A stretch of DNA of 21,889 bases, from positions 1 through 21,889 of IMG/VR virus record IMGVR_UViG_3300009034_000229, one strand, 5' to 3'. Source of the DNA: a virus. Position numbers and translations under genes: made by a program. Position 1 is the first letter of the stretch; every line of letters starts with the position of its first letter. The notes under the pieces were generated by a model that saw nothing but the letters and a program-made list of their open reading frames with translations, was not told the DNA's origin and made no database searches. This document shows, piece after piece, positions 1 to 6,829 of this stretch.

Positions 1-30
1 ACACGACCCAAGACACCCAAGGCCCCATCA

Positions 31-876
31 ATGCCGGCCCCACCGAGCAAGAAACAGCGGACTCGGAAGACATTCTCTGTGGAGCCCTGGACCGGGAGTG
101 GACAAGGTGAGAAAATTGTTATCTACGGCGGATCGGGAGTTGGCAAGACGACTCTTGCGGCGATGGCCCTTAACCCTCGGTTCATCGGAGTGGATGATGG
201 AGGGCGAAAGATTCGGGACCCGCGAACCAATGAGCCGATCTTGCACATCGCTGGGGCTGAGAGTTTTGAAGATGTACGGGACGCTCTCCATCAAAATGAC
301 CTGTTCCCCAATGGAAGTACATGTGTTATTGACACGTTTACTGTCCTTGAAACGCTCGCTGAACCATTCATGTTTGATACTATTAAGCATGAGAAGGGTC
401 AGACCGTAACCTCAATCGAAGGATACGGCTACGGCAAAGGTTACACACATCTGTTTGAGACTATGCGATTCATTCTTCAGGATTGTGATAGCCTTGTTCG
501 TCGGGGAGTGAACGTCATTCTGATCTGTCAACGAGCCGCTATCAAACGGGCCAATCCAGGCGGAGTAGACTTTCTTCAAGATGGTCCCAAACTCTCACAC
601 CCAACCTCGGAGAAGAATTCCGTCCGCCTTCATGTGTGTGAATGGGCCGATCATGTTGTTCGGATTGATTACTTCAACACACAGATCAGAGCCGACAAGG
701 ATGCGAAGGTCGGTAAGATTGTGGGTGACACAGAACGAGCTATCTTCACTATGCCCGAGCCTCACTTCTTTGCCAAGACTCGCACACTGACGGAGCCGGT
801 GATCGCTTTCAGTGATCCTACTGATGATTCACTATGGCGAATGTTGTTCCCCGAGCAGTATGCAAATGAGCAGTGA
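31..876 (+). CDS. RecA-like ATPase, Sak4/AAA_24 type (phage recombination)
   Basis: A 281-residue P-loop ATPase. Walker A is at residues 33-40 (GGSGVGKT), followed by T41. A Walker B-like strand ends at D101 (CVID). A further hydrophobic strand NVILICQ at 161-167 fits the polar strand after Walker B in RecA-like folds. Proteins of this layout in phages (AAA_24, Sak4) help recombination and replication by acting on single-stranded DNA together with an SSB. A putative SSB-like gene six genes downstream (1979-2860) supports that role. The ATG at 31 has a weak AAGG at 19-22. However, the frame stays open to base 1 and the first residues are rich in P and K, so the true start may lie outside the window. 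The family-level call is firm; the Sak4 subtype is an inference from motifs and context. Confidence 0.8.
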   Translation: MPAPPSKKQRTRKTFSVEPWTGSGQGEKIVIYGGSGVGKTTLAAMALNPRFIGVDDGGRKIRDPRTNEPILHIAGAESFEDVRDALHQNDLFPNGSTCVIDTFTVLETLAEPFMFDTIKHEKGQTVTSIEGYGYGKGYTHLFETMRFILQDCDSLVRRGVNVILICQRAAIKRANPGGVDFLQDGPKLSHPTSEKNSVRLHVCEWADHVVRIDYFNTQIRADKDAKVGKIVGDTERAIFTMPEPHFFAKTRTLTEPVIAFSDPTDDSLWRMLFPEQYANEQ

Positions 877-1066
877 TCGTAAAACAATAACCTTCCAGGA
901 AATGTTTGCCCTTGCAGGGCGGAAAACTCTCTTTGAGAAAGTCTGGGAGAGCACAACTCTGAAAGATGAATTGCGGGTTATTGCATTGTTTTATCGGGTT
1001 ATGGGATTGGAGCAGAATCCAGAATATTGTACCTTTATGGCGAAGCACGGGATTGAAATCGATTGA
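866..1066 (+). CDS. small helical protein, unknown function
   Basis: A 66-residue protein beginning MSSDRKTITF. I chose the ATG at 866 because it overlaps the stop of the ATPase gene (ATG 866-868, stop 874-876), a typical translational coupling. An earlier in-frame start at 812 would lie deep inside the ATPase gene. The sequence looks mostly alpha-helical and has no recognisable domain. Its first bases resemble the start of the next gene (see the repeat at 867-1110), so the two may share an origin or a start-site module. Confidence 0.65.
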   Translation: MSSDRKTITFQEMFALAGRKTLFEKVWESTTLKDELRVIALFYRVMGLEQNPEYCTFMAKHGIEID

Positions 1067-1110
1067 GCAGTGATCGAAATAAACGGTGCCCTTGCAAATC
1101 AGGGCGGAAA
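867..1110. repeat. two-part direct repeat at the starts of two adjacent small genes
   Basis: The 13-mer TGAGCAGTGATCG occurs at 867-879 and again at 1064-1076. Each copy is followed by TGCCCTTGCA and GGGCGGAAA: contiguous at 907-925 in the first copy, and separated by the five bases AATCA at 1087-1110 in the second. Each copy therefore holds a small GCCCT/AGGGC hairpin. The first copy opens the gene at 866 and the second opens the SEC-C gene at 1063. This looks like remains of a tandem duplication, though convergence on a start-site signal is possible. Confidence 0.5.
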
Positions 1111-1224
1111 TTCAAACATTGCTGCGGTGCAACAAAGCAGCAGAAGGAATGGTGGAGAAACCAACGAGATCATCACGATGGTAGCTTTTTCATCAAGAGA
1201 ACAGTCAGAGGGCTTCGACCCTGA
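1063..1224 (+). CDS. 53-residue SEC-C zinc-finger protein
   Basis: A short reading frame that starts at TTG 1063, overlapping the stop of the previous gene (TGA 1064-1066), and ends at TGA 1222-1224. Residues 8-22 read RCPCKSGRKFKHCCG. This is a clear SEC-C motif, with zinc ligands C9, C11, C20 and C21 in the CxC...CC form. SEC-C is the zinc finger known from the SecA C-terminus and from many small or multidomain bacterial proteins, where it mediates protein binding. The rest is basic, with a KEWW segment. An earlier start is impossible because the frame has a stop at 1054-1056. The TTG start is unusual but matches the ATG of the gene at 866 position for position. The motif is seen directly; its partner is unknown. 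SecB or the ribosome are possibilities only by analogy. Confidence 0.75.
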   Translation: MSSDRNKRCPCKSGRKFKHCCGATKQQKEWWRNQRDHHDGSFFIKRTVRGLRP

Positions 1225-1232
1225 AAGGAAGG
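1225..1232 (+). promoter_or_regulatory. ribosome binding site that fixes the GroES start
   Basis: AAGGAAGG lies five bases before the ATG at 1238 and directly after the stop of the SEC-C gene (1222-1224). It is the strongest Shine-Dalgarno motif in this stretch. It argues that the co-chaperonin starts at 1238 rather than at GTG 1070 or ATG 1178 in the same frame. Confidence 0.7.
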
Positions 1233-1237
1233 TTTTT

Positions 1238-1552
1238 ATGCCACAGCGTATTAAAGGGAAAATACAACCACGGGGCGGTCTTGTGGTTGTTCGTCAGCAC
1301 GAAAAGACGGATGATGTGACAGAAGGCGGAATCATGATCCCTGGAAACGTCGGGATGGCAGGGATCATTTTTGCAACTGTAATGGAAGTCGGTCCTGGTC
1401 GTCTCATAGACAGCGGGGCTCGTGTGGAAATTGAATTGCAGAAAGGTGATACCGTAATGATTAAGAGTGACAGAGCTATGCCTCTGTCGATTGAAGATCG
1501 GGATATATTCCTGATTAACGAAACGGACATATTGGCCCGTATCATTGAGTAG
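1238..1552 (+). CDS. groES: GroES-like co-chaperonin
   Basis: A 104-residue protein of normal GroES length (about 95-105). The pattern follows the Cpn10 family: an N-terminal strand with GLVVVRQ at 14-20, a mobile loop with GGIMIP at 30-35 (I-M-I is the hydrophobic tripeptide that docks on GroEL), the VMEVGPGR segment, a KGDTVMI segment, and a C-terminal SETD-like turn (NETDILARI). GroES caps the GroEL folding chamber in the cytoplasm. A phage version, as with T4 gp31, usually adapts host GroEL to fold virion or replication proteins. No GroEL gene is in the window, so host GroEL is the presumed partner. It sits between recombination genes in a tightly packed operon. The start at 1238 is supported by a strong RBS, and the longer frame upstream is explained by the SEC-C gene in another frame. 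Confidence 0.88.
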   Translation: MPQRIKGKIQPRGGLVVVRQHEKTDDVTEGGIMIPGNVGMAGIIFATVMEVGPGRLIDSGARVEIELQKGDTVMIKSDRAMPLSIEDRDIFLINETDILARIIE

Positions 1553-1562
1553 GAGAACAGAA

Positions 1563-1757
1563 ATGTCGAGATCGAAGACGAAGGTGACAGCAAATCAAGT
1601 ACGTAGCATCGTGGCTCAGTACAACAAAGGTGGACCGGGCAATGGCCTTGTGGCAATTGCCGAACGGCTAGAGTTGGGCGTCCAGATCATCCGTCGTGTG
1701 CTGGTTGAGGCCGGCGTGAAGATTCGCGGTAAAGGTCGGCCCTGTCTCGCTAAGTAA
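1563..1757 (+). CDS. small helix-turn-helix DNA-binding protein
   Basis: A 64-residue basic protein. A helix-turn-helix spans about residues 29-52: AIAERLELG, then a turn, then VQIIRRVLVEAG, followed by a basic IRGKGRP tail. This resembles the homeodomain-like HTH at the C-terminus of serine recombinases and in many transposase or MerR-like small proteins. No catalytic domain is present, so a regulator or DNA-architectural role is the likely reading. The ATG at 1563 has AGGAG at 1551-1555. The frame also contains an upstream TTG at 1545, which would overlap the GroES gene and has no RBS. It could be a transcription regulator of the early operon; its target is unknown. Confidence 0.65.
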   Translation: MSRSKTKVTANQVRSIVAQYNKGGPGNGLVAIAERLELGVQIIRRVLVEAGVKIRGKGRPCLAK

Positions 1758-1768
1758 GGGAGTTTAGT

Positions 1769-1966
1769 ATGTTATGGGAAGTCGAAGCACACATAGAATA
1801 CCCTCTTACTGCTGATGTGAAGGATGAAGATGTACGTGTGTTGGTCGCAGCAGATAACCTCCTGAAAGCAGTGGAAATGGTTATTTGGCGTTGTAAATTG
1901 AGTGGTAACGCTTGCGTGACAATTAAGACTGCGTTTCCATCTGATATTACCCACATTCTTGAATAA
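1769..1966 (+). CDS. hypothetical protein
   Basis: A 65-residue protein preceded by AGGGAG seven bases before the ATG. It has an alternating beta/alpha pattern: an N-terminal strand (LWEVEAHIEYPL), then an acidic segment, then helix VLVAADNLLKAVEMVIWRC, then strand ACVTIKTAF. The shape of a small alpha/beta protein is visible but I do not recognise a family. It is spaced 11-12 bases from both neighbours on the same strand, so it belongs to the same operon. Confidence 0.6.
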   Translation: MLWEVEAHIEYPLTADVKDEDVRVLVAADNLLKAVEMVIWRCKLSGNACVTIKTAFPSDITHILE

Positions 1967-1978
1967 CGGAGACTCTAA

Positions 1979-2860
1979 ATGCCACAAATTGACAGACCTG
2001 GAACCTTTCGCGGTATCCCACAGGAATGGGGCGTCAGCGAGAGTAGAAATGGCTTCCCACAATTCGTCGTGAGGCTCAAAGCCACGGAACTCTACGACGA
2101 AGCGGGCGAGTACGGCGACAATGACCCGGATACTTGGATTCCGTGGGCTGAGTACAATCGGGAAATCACCGGCTTCCTCGTTTTGTTCGGCGACAAGGGC
2201 GAAACTTTCCATGTCGAGGGCCTTCAAGCAGCCCTTGGTTGGGATGGATCGAGCTTTGCCGGCCTCAACGACAACGATTGGTCCGAGAATGTGATCCAGT
2301 TCCGCGTCGAATCCCAGGAATACGAAGGGGTGACGCGGTTGAAAGTCGTTGCGGTTAATGCTCAGGACGCTGATCCTGGCCGCACAATTAAAAAACTGGA
2401 CGCGAAAAGGATCAAGGCCCTCGATGCTAAATTCAAGGGCCTCCTGGGAGCAAAGGTAGCCCCTAAATCGGCCAAGCCCACGGCTCCGGCCAAGCCTACA
2501 GCCCCTGCAAAGCCGGCTGCCCCGAAGTCAGCGGACCCTACCCCGGCTGCCGAGGATGTCCCCGCTACTACCCCGGCCTCGGATGCTGGCACACCGGCGA
2601 GCCCCCCTGCCCCAAAGCGAAAGGGCAGTAAGAGCAAGAAGGCGAAGCCTACGGCTGATGCCTGCACCAAGGAACAGGCTTGGGAAACAGTACACAAGCT
2701 GAGGGCTGAGAGTGTCACTGACGAAGCTCTCGCTGATGCTTGGCTTGCTGCATGTGCTGAGGTTGCACCCGATGAATCAGACGATGAAAAGTTCACCCCA
2801 GAGCAGTGGGCTCAGATTCGTGACAAGACGCTAGGTCAGATTGAGCATCTTCCATTCTAA
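1979..2860 (+). CDS. putative single-stranded DNA-binding protein
   Basis: A 293-residue protein with three parts. Residues 1 to about 135 are a mixed beta domain rich in aromatic residues and glycine. Residues about 155-230 are a low-complexity A/P/K linker with repeated KPTAPA units. Residues about 230-293 form an acidic helical tail ending in EHLPF. The layout (folded N-domain, long disordered linker, terminal L-P-F tip) parallels bacterial SSB, whose acidic tail ends in D-I-P-F and recruits partner proteins. The tip resemblance is visible, but an OB fold is not proven. Context supports it: Sak4-type ATPases are commonly encoded near phage SSB genes, and the primase-helicase follows. ACGGAGA lies seven bases before the ATG. 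It could instead be another recombination accessory protein. Confidence 0.5.
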   Translation: MPQIDRPGTFRGIPQEWGVSESRNGFPQFVVRLKATELYDEAGEYGDNDPDTWIPWAEYNREITGFLVLFGDKGETFHVEGLQAALGWDGSSFAGLNDNDWSENVIQFRVESQEYEGVTRLKVVAVNAQDADPGRTIKKLDAKRIKALDAKFKGLLGAKVAPKSAKPTAPAKPTAPAKPAAPKSADPTPAAEDVPATTPASDAGTPASPPAPKRKGSKSKKAKPTADACTKEQAWETVHKLRAESVTDEALADAWLAACAEVAPDESDDEKFTPEQWAQIRDKTLGQIEHLPF

Positions 2861-2993
2861 TCTAGCCGACTAATAATATCGTCCCGGAGAGAGGGCTGTT
2901 CTATATCGAGGGATTCGGCACCTGGGATTGTAAAATATATGCCAGGTCCCCGCATCTCTCCCCTTTCTCCGGGGCGGCGTAAGCGAGGCCGCT
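2861..2993 (+). promoter_or_regulatory. 133-bp gap with structured leader before the primase gene
   Basis: The only sizeable gene-free stretch on the plus strand. It holds the long inverted repeat at 2879-2977 and the primase RBS (GAGG at 2985-2988). An AT-rich patch, TAAAATATAT at 2931-2940, lies in the loop. No -35/-10 pair with good spacing stands out, so I do not call a promoter. An origin, a leader that controls primase-helicase expression, or a processing site are all possible. Confidence 0.5.
2879..2977 (+). repeat. 17-bp imperfect inverted repeat with nested inner hairpin
   Basis: Bases 2879-2895 pair with 2961-2977 over 17 consecutive positions. The core 13 (CCCGGAGAGAGGG with CCCTTTCTCCGGG) contain one G-T pair, and the outer four contain two more. 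Inside the 65-base loop, ACCTGG (2920-2925) pairs with CCAGGT (2942-2947), extended by two G-C pairs after a bulged C. The mismatches are G-U wobbles only on the plus-strand RNA and would be A-C on the other strand, which points to an RNA structure in the plus transcript. No U-tract follows, so it is not a standard terminator. Confidence 0.65.
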
Positions 2994-5258
2994 ATGTCCT
3001 CAGACTTTGCAGAGCTACACGCCCTGTATCGTAGCAACGTGTACCCTGCAATGGTGGATGTGCTTGCAAAGCAACTCGGTGTAAGTAGTGAATCGCTGCT
3101 CCGACTCGGGATCGGCTGGAAGATTGTAGATTCTTGCTGGACGTTTCCCGAGCGTGACGCCGATGGACAGATCATCGGAATCATCCGTCGATTCTTGGAT
3201 GGTCAAAAGTATTGTGAGAAAGGCTCAAAGCGTGGACTCTCGTTTGAAGCAACAGCTATTGAGACTGGCTACGACAGTTCCCGACAACGCTGGCAACGAG
3301 TCAGTGAAAAATCTCCCTGTCCGATTTGTCTCAAACCCGATTGGTGCGGTTGCGATGCTGCTCCTAGACCCCGGTTTGTTCGTTGTATGCGGGTTAAAGA
3401 AGGATCAGTGTATGCAGATAAAGGTGGCGGTTATATCCATGAACTTGTACCCGGTGCCTTTGTACCAACCGGCCACAGGGGTAGTCCACTGCCCCATTCT
3501 GAACTGCCAGTTGTTATTGTTGAGGGAGTAACCGATGTTGCCGTGGCAATGGACCTTGGGTTTGTGGCTGTGGGTCGCCCATCCGCACAGGGCGGGCTCG
3601 GTCAACTCGTTCATCTCCTGCACGGACGGAATGCAGCCGTCATCGGCGAGAACGATGCCGGTGCTGGTCAAAAAGGCATGGAAAAAGCCTTCGAGGTACT
3701 TCGGGGAGAGATTCCGGAAGTCGTCAAGGTACTCCCACCCACCGATGCCAAGGACCTTCGAGATTGGGCACAGAAATATAATCTCACGCAACAAGACCTT
3801 CTCCACGCTATCGAGCAAGGCAATCGAGACACCGCAAGCAGTATCTTAGAATCAAAAGCACCTCTCCACATTGCAGAATTATGGCTACGAACCGAACAGA
3901 CGTTAGACGGAATTCCAATACTCCGAAAATATCGTGGCGAATGGTTCCGCTACAATGACCAGCATTACGAACCATTGGACCCGGATGCAGATATACGTGG
4001 ACGCCTATACGCATTTCTCAAAGGAATGTCGATCAAGAAATTTAATACGAAGGGTGAGTGTTCTATTGAACCCTACGAAGTAACCCGATCTAAAGTCACT
4101 GACATTATAGATGCCCTCAACATGAGTTGTCCCGTGGCCAGCGATCCCCCCTGCTGGCTCGATGAGCGTGAGCAGCCGGACCCGGTGAATATTATCTGTT
4201 TCTCGAATGGGATACTCGATGTGAATGCCTACGCAAAGGGGAATACAAAGTTGCTGTCTCCTACTCCTTACCTATTTTCCCTTTCTTCATCTCCATACCC
4301 CTTCGATCCCACGGCTCAGTGCCCACAGTGGCTGAAATTCCTCGGAGAAATCTTCGATGATGATTCCAAACGAATCGCCTTGTTGCAAGAGTGGTTTGGT
4401 TATAATATGGTGGCAGATACATCACAAGAGAAACTTATGCTCTTTATCGGCCGACCAGCATCGGGCAAATCGACTACGTTGGAAGTTCTTCAAGCTGTTC
4501 TGGGTAAAGATCAATGTGCCAAATCCTCCTTTAAGCACTTGTGCAGTGACTTCGGATTACAGCCCCTTATGGGCAATAAACTGGCCGTTATCCTACCTGA
4601 TGCCCATGTCCCACGGCAAGTAGATGCTACCCAAGCTCTTGAAACCATTAAATCGATTGTTGGACGTGACGGCGTAACTATCAATCGAAAGTATCTACCT
4701 CAACTCCCTGATTGTAAACTATCCTGTCGATTTACAATCGCGGTCAATGAACTCCCTGAGCTTCCAGATCATGCAAGGTCCCTGGAACGCCGACTCAACC
4801 TCCTACACTTCCCGGTTACGTTTGAGGGTCGAGAAGATCGGACCCTGAAAGAACGCCTCCCGAGAGAAGCAGCCGGCATTGCTATTTGGGCTCTTAAAGG
4901 ACTTCGACGCCTCAGAAAACAAGGTGAGTTTACAGTCCCCGATTCATCAGGGACCGTGATGGACGAATTCAGACGTTTCCTCACGCCCATTGCGGAGTTC
5001 ATCGATGAATGTTGTGAACTCGGTGACTATCGGACGATGAAACGACAGATGTACGATGCTTGGAATGCTTGGGCGAAGGATCATGGCTTACGACCCGGTG
5101 CTCAGTCCCGCTTCGGGCAGAGATTCCTGGCTCAGTTGCCCTCGATCACGCGGATACGTGAAAGAACCGGCAATGTCCGTCCGTGGGTCTATCAGGGTGT
5201 GCGACTCACTGCTTACACACGAGAGAAATATCTTGGTCAGCCAAATGGAGGTAGCTAA
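2994..5258 (+). CDS. TOPRIM primase / superfamily 3 (D5/P4-type) helicase
   Basis: A 754-residue replication protein. The N-terminal part has a short zinc-binding cluster at 109-119 (CPICLKPDWCGC). A TOPRIM fold follows, with E177-G-V-T-D181 and later D221 in GENDAGAG, the metal-binding acidic residues of primases. Residues about 290-470 match the D5_N-type linker seen before viral helicases. The helicase has Walker A at 486-494 (GRPASGKST), a Walker B-like KLAVILPDAH, a sensor strand FTIAVNELPEL and an arginine-finger-like RSLERRL. The C-terminal 100 residues look like a winged helix. It should unwind the fork and lay primers for phage DNA replication. The ATG at 2994 has GAGG five bases upstream. 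The primase-helicase assignment is firm from motifs. Confidence 0.9.
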   Translation: MSSDFAELHALYRSNVYPAMVDVLAKQLGVSSESLLRLGIGWKIVDSCWTFPERDADGQIIGIIRRFLDGQKYCEKGSKRGLSFEATAIETGYDSSRQRWQRVSEKSPCPICLKPDWCGCDAAPRPRFVRCMRVKEGSVYADKGGGYIHELVPGAFVPTGHRGSPLPHSELPVVIVEGVTDVAVAMDLGFVAVGRPSAQGGLGQLVHLLHGRNAAVIGENDAGAGQKGMEKAFEVLRGEIPEVVKVLPPTDAKDLRDWAQKYNLTQQDLLHAIEQGNRDTASSILESKAPLHIAELWLRTEQTLDGIPILRKYRGEWFRYNDQHYEPLDPDADIRGRLYAFLKGMSIKKFNTKGECSIEPYEVTRSKVTDIIDALNMSCPVASDPPCWLDEREQPDPVNIICFSNGILDVNAYAKGNTKLLSPTPYLFSLSSSPYPFDPTAQCPQWLKFLGEIFDDDSKRIALLQEWFGYNMVADTSQEKLMLFIGRPASGKSTTLEVLQAVLGKDQCAKSSFKHLCSDFGLQPLMGNKLAVILPDAHVPRQVDATQALETIKSIVGRDGVTINRKYLPQLPDCKLSCRFTIAVNELPELPDHARSLERRLNLLHFPVTFEGREDRTLKERLPREAAGIAIWALKGLRRLRKQGEFTVPDSSGTVMDEFRRFLTPIAEFIDECCELGDYRTMKRQMYDAWNAWAKDHGLRPGAQSRFGQRFLAQLPSITRIRERTGNVRPWVYQGVRLTAYTREKYLGQPNGGS

Positions 5259-5450
5259 ATGGCCGGAAAAGGCGATAGCTATCGACCCGTGGATCGGGAA
5301 AAGTTCAACAAGAACTTCGAGCGGATTTTTGGAACTTGTGATGAACCTAAACAGGGACAGTGTGACAATTTTGGATGCGGAGCTTTTGGGTTGTGCCCTG
5401 AGTGCCAAGCAGAGAACGACGAGAAGCCAAAGGGGAAACAAGATGGGTGA
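5259..5450 (+). CDS. small cysteine-rich (zinc-ribbon-like) protein
   Basis: A 63-residue protein whose ATG directly follows the primase stop, with GGAGG seven bases upstream. It begins MAGKGDSYRPVDREKFNKNF, an N-terminal pattern I associate with a widespread family of small phage proteins of unknown function. Cysteines C27, C35, C40, C46 and C49 include a CPEC pair and could hold one zinc ion. The C-terminus is charged. Its position between primase-helicase and nucleotide-metabolism genes suggests a replication accessory role, but this is context only. Confidence 0.7.
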   Translation: MAGKGDSYRPVDREKFNKNFERIFGTCDEPKQGQCDNFGCGAFGLCPECQAENDEKPKGKQDG

Positions 5451-5724
5451 CTTTTTCGATGCCACTGTCGGTCGAATGATAAAATCTCGAAAGGCCCGTG
5501 TCACTCTCAAACCCGAGGCTCGGGCTGCCGTCAAAGAAAAATTAGGCTGCACAGATGAGGAACTAGACGAGGCCCTGAAGAAGATGGGCGAGCAGATGAC
5601 CGAGCAAGCTCATAAGGATATGGATTATCTCCATAAACGAGGACAAGCGAAACAAATCGCAGACCTGGGTGCTTTGATTGCTATGCGAAAGAAGGAGAAA
5701 GCCAATGACCCAAATGCAAAGTAG
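5443..5724 (+). CDS. hypothetical charged helical protein
   Basis: A 93-residue protein starting MGDFFDATVGRM. I chose the ATG at 5443 because AAGGGG lies upstream and the start overlaps the stop of the previous gene by eight bases. The same frame is open much further upstream, but there it lies within the primase gene. The sequence is highly charged and helical (KEKLGCTDEELDEALKKM) and could form coiled coils. No family recognised. It overlaps the start of the next gene by 20 bases. Confidence 0.6.
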   Translation: MGDFFDATVGRMIKSRKARVTLKPEARAAVKEKLGCTDEELDEALKKMGEQMTEQAHKDMDYLHKRGQAKQIADLGALIAMRKKEKANDPNAK

Positions 5725-6829
5725 CGGAGAGGAACGTACTTTCGAGAGCGGTGCCGTCCGTGATGGTGGGAAGAAACCCATGCTTCAACTAATCTCCCCA
5801 CATGCTCACATGCGGCTTGGTGAATGGCTTCGATTTGCCTGCCAGGATCGACAGCCAAAACCATACCCTCCAAGAAATTGGGAAAAGGGGATGCCCTTCA
5901 GTGAAACAATCGGGGCATTGGAGCGGCATATTCAAAAGCTCAAATTAGGTATGCGGGATGAGGATCACGTTGCGGCCATGCTATTCGGTGCTATGGTACT
6001 TGCTCATCAACAAGAAGAAATCAAAGCCGGCCGCATGGACCCGGCTCTCGACGACATGCCGCATTACGAGGATCAACCTCGACCGTGGCCACGTATACTG
6101 CCTCCGGCCAACAAGCCTGGGCCTCCGATTACAGAACGTATGTGCCCTAAATGTGATGCCCATCTCAGACAAGAACAGTACGAAACTGGTTTGGAGTTCT
6201 TCTGCGTTTATTGCGAGTGGAATTCTCTCGATCCTGAGCCGTATCACGGCGATGAGCCAGATAATTGGCGAAATGCAGACCCCACAGATCAAGAATACAT
6301 GGAGTATGCCAGAAATTTATTCGACGCCATGAAGTTCTTAGCTCCCGACCACGTTAAACTAGATGTGTTGAGGGCAGCGTGTGATTGCCCTGATTGTCCG
6401 GTTCATCGGTCTATAGTTATTGAGCCTGCTACCTTCTACGTCTGCGGCCCGATGCGGGGTCTTCCATTCCTCAACTTCCCGGCCTTCGATGGGGCAAGGA
6501 AATTCGGCGAATCTCTTGGGTACAACATCATCAGCCCAGCAGACATGGACCGGATGTACGGAATCGATCCGATTAAAGACCCGGCCTCTCCGAAACGAAT
6601 CCGTGACGCGACTCCCGATTTCGTAAAAAGCGTGGTGCGACGAGACGTAGAAATAATTCTTCGTCTCAATAAAGAACGGGGTGATGGCCTCGCCCTTCTT
6701 CCTGGTTGGCAAAAGAGTGTTGGTGGGATGGCAGAGGTTCGATTGGCCTACTGGCTCGGTCTCAAGTTTGTCGATGCCCGCGATTGGGCACCAATTGATA
6801 TGGATGCTGAATTGGAGATGCAAGTATGA
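5705..6829 (+). CDS. fusion: dATP/dGTP diphosphohydrolase-like domain + zinc ribbon + DUF4406
   Basis: A 374-residue three-part protein. Residues about 11-120 match the dATP/dGTP diphosphohydrolase N-terminal family (DUF5664, related to phage MazZ): RDGGKKP at 19-25, N58-W59-E-K-G, E73-R-H75, and D85-E-D-H88, the acidic and histidine positions expected for a MazG-like all-alpha pyrophosphohydrolase. Residues 147-170 are a CPKC...CVYC zinc ribbon, with a further C226-x-C228-x2-C231 cluster. Residues about 244-360 match DUF4406, a nucleoside 2-deoxyribosyltransferase-like fold: YVCGPMRG at 245-252, D314 in RRDVEIIL, and a GGMAEVRLAYWLG helix. The parts suggest hydrolysis of a dNTP followed by base exchange or handling of the product; this order is my inference. 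ATG 5705 has AAGGAG upstream; an earlier in-frame start at 5678 lies within the preceding gene. Confidence 0.8.
   Translation: MTQMQSSGEERTFESGAVRDGGKKPMLQLISPHAHMRLGEWLRFACQDRQPKPYPPRNWEKGMPFSETIGALERHIQKLKLGMRDEDHVAAMLFGAMVLAHQQEEIKAGRMDPALDDMPHYEDQPRPWPRILPPANKPGPPITERMCPKCDAHLRQEQYETGLEFFCVYCEWNSLDPEPYHGDEPDNWRNADPTDQEYMEYARNLFDAMKFLAPDHVKLDVLRAACDCPDCPVHRSIVIEPATFYVCGPMRGLPFLNFPAFDGARKFGESLGYNIISPADMDRMYGIDPIKDPASPKRIRDATPDFVKSVVRRDVEIILRLNKERGDGLALLPGWQKSVGGMAEVRLAYWLGLKFVDARDWAPIDMDAELEMQV

Noticed and set aside
1070-1237. N-terminal extension of GroES from GTG 1070
   Set aside because: The stretch encodes the SEC-C protein in another frame, the GTG has no proper RBS, and AAGGAAGG at 1225-1232 points to ATG 1238.
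2362-2796. 144-codon minus-strand frame rich in A, G and S
   Set aside because: Mirror of the A/P/K-rich linker of the SSB-like gene; composition alone keeps it open.
2939-3031. Short frame of 30 codons starting at ATG 2939 (MPGPRISPLSPG)
   Set aside because: No Shine-Dalgarno motif; it runs through the hairpin arm and into the primase gene, and its composition follows the inverted repeat.
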